In this document: in pieces, positions 21,280 through 23,399 of the stretch | Position numbering within the stretch: position 1 is the first letter of the stretch | How the letters are laid out: each line of letters opens with the position of its first letter | Source: JAQGHB01 sp036384495 | GTDB taxonomy: Bacteria > Patescibacteriota > Saccharimonadia > Saccharimonadales > UBA4665 | NCBI GenBank assembly: GCA_036384495.1 | Contig: DASVMD010000002.1 | Coordinates: 1 to 23,399 of the forward strand | DNA length: 23,399 nt | Direction: 5' to 3' | The notes under the pieces: model-generated | Told to the model about the DNA's origin: nothing | Database searches by the model: none | What the model saw: the letters and a program-made list of their open reading frames with translations, nothing else | Made by a program: the position numbers and the translations under genes

Positions 21280-21727
21280 CGCCCTTAGTATACCAGTTTG
21301 AGCCTCGGCTTTTTAGCTGGCGTGAGTGATCGGTGACAGCGGCAAGCAGCATTTTTTGTGTAGCTTCGGTTTGCTGCAAGCGATCTTCGTGATCCTGGAC
21401 TTGTCTATTGAGGCCCAGGTGATCGCTCAAAATCTGAGCTTGGGCGGTTACGTTTTCGTGTAATTGCTCATACAAAATGCCGAGGTGGCGGTTGGTTTCT
21501 GTGACTTGAGTCAAGCTTGTTTGCATGGTCCGCATCATGACGCTTTGGTTGGCCTGAATACGGCGAACGAGCTGGACGTCTTCGCGTAAATCGCTGACTT
21601 CCTTGCGCAAGCTAGCAGTGCCTTCGCTGACACCCTCGCGGATCATATCCGGAACAGTCTCTTTAATTATGGCAGCCATCATAGCGCCGATTTGGCCGAT
21701 GTTTTGCTGTGATAGTGCCGTGTCCAT
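21251..21727 (-). CDS. coiled-coil protein of unknown function
   Basis: A 158-aa protein of mostly helical, heptad-like sequence. The N-terminus MDTALSQQNIGQIGAMMAAIIKETVPDM is a short amphipathic helix. A long coiled coil follows (about 40-140: LRKEVSDLREDVQLVRRIQ to RLQQTEATQKMLLAAV), and the tail is basic (SRGSNWYTKGDGRTSKRGK). There is no membrane helix or signal peptide. Similarity to scaffold or phage-tail-fibre coiled coils is only generic. ATG 21727 is chosen for AAAGGAGG a few bases upstream; a start at 21766 would precede the predicted transcript. Its last 29 bases overlap the start of prfB in another frame. Confidence 0.75.
   Translation of the reverse strand: MDTALSQQNIGQIGAMMAAIIKETVPDMIREGVSEGTASLRKEVSDLREDVQLVRRIQANQSVMMRTMQTSLTQVTETNRHLGILYEQLHENVTAQAQILSDHLGLNRQVQDHEDRLQQTEATQKMLLAAVTDHSRQLKSRGSNWYTKGDGRTSKRGK
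21287..21292 (-). promoter_or_regulatory. internal -10 box for prfB
   Basis: TATACT lies within the 3' end region of the coiled-coil gene and is followed by seven bases (AAGGGCG) before the prfB ATG. The same spacer could act as SD for read-through mRNA. The -35 match is poor. Confidence 0.4.
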
Positions 21728-21749
21728 ATGCCTCCTTTGTGGGAGTCTT

Positions 21750-21755
21750 ATTATA
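21750..21755 (-). promoter_or_regulatory. -10 box for the coiled-coil gene
   Basis: A perfect TATAAT on the minus strand lies 22 bases before the ATG at 21727. The predicted leader of about 15 nucleotides includes AAGGAGG. The -35 (TTGGTG at 18 bases) is weak. Confidence 0.5.
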
Positions 21756-21816
21756 GGCCACGGCAACTGCTCGCACCAAGAAAAATGGCAACAAAAACGC
21801 TAAAGTTAATAACTAT

Positions 21817-23130
21817 TTAAGATTTGGCGGTTTCGGCGAGCTTGGCTTCCCAAAGCGGTGCTAATTGAGCCTGAAGCTCGGCGGCAAAATGGGGACCGCA
21901 GTTGCCAAGTACGCCGATGCCCCACAGATCTTCGGCAAACAAATCGCGGGCGACTTTTATAATCTGTTCTTTGGTAACGGCTTTAATGCGCTCTGGCACG
22001 CGATAGTAGTCGTCGATGACGCCGTCGAAGAAGTAGCGGCCGGCGTAGCCGGACGCGGTCCCGCCCACTGTTTGGGCGCTGCGCTGGAAGCGACCGAGAG
22101 CGTACTGTTTGGTAGCCTCCAGCTCTTCTTCGGAGATTTCGCCGGCCAGAACATTACTGAGCTCGTCCACGACAATTCTGAGCAGCGCCGGCGCGTTTTT
22201 ATCGGAAACCTGGGCGCCGAACCACCAGTTACTGGCATCACGCGTTTGGCTGACGCCAGAATTCATGCCATACACCAGGCCACGTTCGCGGGCAGTACCG
22301 AGAATCTTAGAGTACAGCGTTTCGGTGAGCATGGTGTTTACCAGATTGAGGGCGTCGGCTTCGGGGTCGTTGAGGCGGCGCTCCATAAAGGTATCGATGT
22401 AGAAATAGAGATTTTCGACGGTGTCATTGGGCACGTAAACCGGCTCTTTGAGGCGCTTTGGCAGCTCGTGCGGCAAGGCGAAGCGCTTGCCTGCTTTGGG
22501 CAGTTCGATGGCTTCCAGCAGCGCGGTAATGGCTTCGCGGCGAGCACCGGTCAGGTTGCCGGCAATCACAAAGCGCATATTCGGTGCAAAATGTGTACGG
22601 TCGTAGTGCGCTCGAACGTCGGCCACTTTAACGTTTTCCATGAGCTCCAGGCGCTCGGCGTCGGTTTTAGCGATCAAGCCCAAAGCCTGGCGCATCTCCA
22701 AACTCAAGCGGCGGAAATGATTGTTGCTGCGAGCGGCCATCTCTTCTTGCACGTTGCCAAATTCGGCCTGAAATTCTTCTTCCAGGAATAGCGGCTTGGT
22801 AATAGCCACCAGCATGAGACCGAGCACGCGATCCCATTCAAAATCGGCGCATTCGGCTTCGTAGGTAATGTCGTACACCCCCGTTGTAGCGTTGCTGTAG
22901 GCGCCGTTTTTTTCGAGCTCGGCCTGGAAATCGCGGGCCCGTGGGATCAGCTCATTGGCGCCCAAAAGCACGTGTTCCATGAGATGCGGTACTTCCCATT
23001 TTGGCTCTTCTACCAGATATTCGCCGGCCCGAAAGTTTATGTCAAAGGTCATTACCGAGGCATTTGGAATGTGAATTAACAGCCCCGCCCCGCCATTTTT
23101 TAGTTTGATTTCTTTGACGGTATGACGCAC
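21817..23130 (-). CDS. M16-family zinc metallopeptidase (pitrilysin type)
   Basis: A 437-aa peptidase of the insulinase/M16 family. The inverted zinc motif HxxEH is present as VPHLMEHVLLG (H49, E52 and H53). The third ligand lies in the FGNVQEEM segment about 75 residues later, so the active N-terminal half is intact. The C-terminal half (about 215-437) has the usual catalytically silent repeat with LTETLYSKILGTARERGLVYGM. No signal peptide is seen, so a cytoplasmic role in peptide turnover or processing is likely. The GTG start (23128-23130) overlaps the preceding stop codon by one base, with AAGG six bases upstream. No second M16 subunit is in view. Confident family call; substrate unknown. 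Confidence 0.93.
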   Translation of the reverse strand: MRHTVKEIKLKNGGAGLLIHIPNASVMTFDINFRAGEYLVEEPKWEVPHLMEHVLLGANELIPRARDFQAELEKNGAYSNATTGVYDITYEAECADFEWDRVLGLMLVAITKPLFLEEEFQAEFGNVQEEMAARSNNHFRRLSLEMRQALGLIAKTDAERLELMENVKVADVRAHYDRTHFAPNMRFVIAGNLTGARREAITALLEAIELPKAGKRFALPHELPKRLKEPVYVPNDTVENLYFYIDTFMERRLNDPEADALNLVNTMLTETLYSKILGTARERGLVYGMNSGVSQTRDASNWWFGAQVSDKNAPALLRIVVDELSNVLAGEISEEELEATKQYALGRFQRSAQTVGGTASGYAGRYFFDGVIDDYYRVPERIKAVTKEQIIKVARDLFAEDLWGIGVLGNCGPHFAAELQAQLAPLWEAKLAETAKS

Positions 23131-23399
23131 TACTTGCCTTTTCGCCTTTTAGCGGCCGTTTTGCGCTTGCGCTCGGTTTTACGGGCTTTTTTGCGATTGA
23201 CGGTTTCTTTCTTTTTGGCTGCCTGGGCGGCTTTTTTATCGGTGAAGCTTGATTCACTAAATTCGTTTTCGGCGGCCAGGATTTGGGAGGCGTTTTCGAC
23301 TGAACCGCGGGCCGCACGCGTCAGTTCGGTTTCGGTGGCTCGATCGAGATCTTCTTGCGAGATTGGCTGGGCATGGAATAGCGCTCGCACCACATCGTG
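23130..23399 (-). CDS. C-terminal part of a lysine-rich unknown protein (cut by window edge)
   Basis: The reading frame is open to the right edge, with 89 residues in view. The visible start HDVVRALFHAQPISQEDLDRA has no ATG, only a GTG near the edge, so the gene most likely continues beyond 23399. The region to about residue 55 is mixed helical. The last 35 residues are a basic tail (KKAAQAAKKKETVNRKKARK, then KTAAKRRKGK) of the type that binds RNA, DNA or the ribosome. The stop codon shares one base with the GTG of the M16 gene, so the two are translationally coupled. I do not recognise the family. Confidence 0.6.
   Translation of the reverse strand, partial: HDVVRALFHAQPISQEDLDRATETELTRAARGSVENASQILAAENEFSESSFTDKKAAQAAKKKETVNRKKARKTERKRKTAAKRRKGK

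Noticed and set aside
21865..22791. Plus-strand open frame of 308 codons opposite the M16 peptidase
   Set aside because: It lies wholly inside an intact M16 gene and shows no family motif; it is an antisense shadow.
1..23399. CRISPR array, insertion sequence or prophage
   Set aside because: No regularly spaced repeats, transposase, integrase or terminal inverted repeats were found on either strand.

Overview
The window reads as chromosomal, gene-dense DNA from a reduced-genome bacterium of the Candidate Phyla Radiation (Patescibacteria), most likely a Candidatus Saccharibacteria (TM7) relative. That placement is inference from gene content: short housekeeping proteins, very tight spacing, several proteins I do not recognise, and FtsE/FtsX beside a secreted CHAP hydrolase and an S41 protease. 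UGA is used as a stop codon (for example at 5876 and 1467) and an intact release factor 2 gene is present. This argues against the CPR lineages that read UGA as glycine (Absconditabacteria/SR1, Gracilibacteria). I see no mobile element, CRISPR array, tRNA or rRNA, and no gene-free stretch over 300 bases.

Layout, left to right. (1) 1-1478: a partial RNase HI gene and an RBBP9-like serine hydrolase on the minus strand, divergent from a membrane-anchored Mrr-type nuclease; the nuclease converges with glycyl-tRNA synthetase (to 2840). (2) 2893-3311: a small unknown gene with its own promoter and terminator. (3) 3341-8734: a long minus-strand run. In transcription order it is an LPG-synthase-type membrane protein, xseA, xseB, a FAM173-like methyltransferase, a membrane-anchored unknown, a degenerate histidine kinase, a degenerate receiver protein and recO. 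The DNA repair and recombination genes xseAB and recO bracket it. (4) 8779-11968: an unknown gene divergent from a TRM11-like methyltransferase followed by rpmA (L27), which abuts a convergent unknown gene stop-to-stop. (5) 12052-15386: a single-domain response regulator with an intact phosphoacceptor, pyrG, an RdgB/HAM1 pyrophosphatase and a small P-loop kinase, largely a nucleotide-metabolism block. (6) 15472-19622: ftsE, ftsX, a secreted coiled-coil/CHAP hydrolase and a CtpB-like S41 protease, in that transcription order. This resembles an FtsEX-gated peptidoglycan-cleavage module. (7) 19666-23399: an unknown gene under a strong palindromic promoter, prfB, a coiled-coil protein, an M16 metallopeptidase and the end of a lysine-rich unknown protein.

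Three points deserve attention. First, the kinase/receiver pair upstream of recO has lost both phosphotransfer residues: the H-box histidine and the receiver aspartate are each replaced by glutamate. Second, many genes have a TATAAT-like box ending 6-7 bases before the start codon, which predicts leaderless mRNAs. Most of the unknown genes instead carry promoters with a recognisable -35 box, usually with an SD-bearing leader. Third, several palindromes or repeated motifs sit on promoters (279-291 and 867-878; 3296-3311, 12015-12029 and 17900-17914; 20153-20180).
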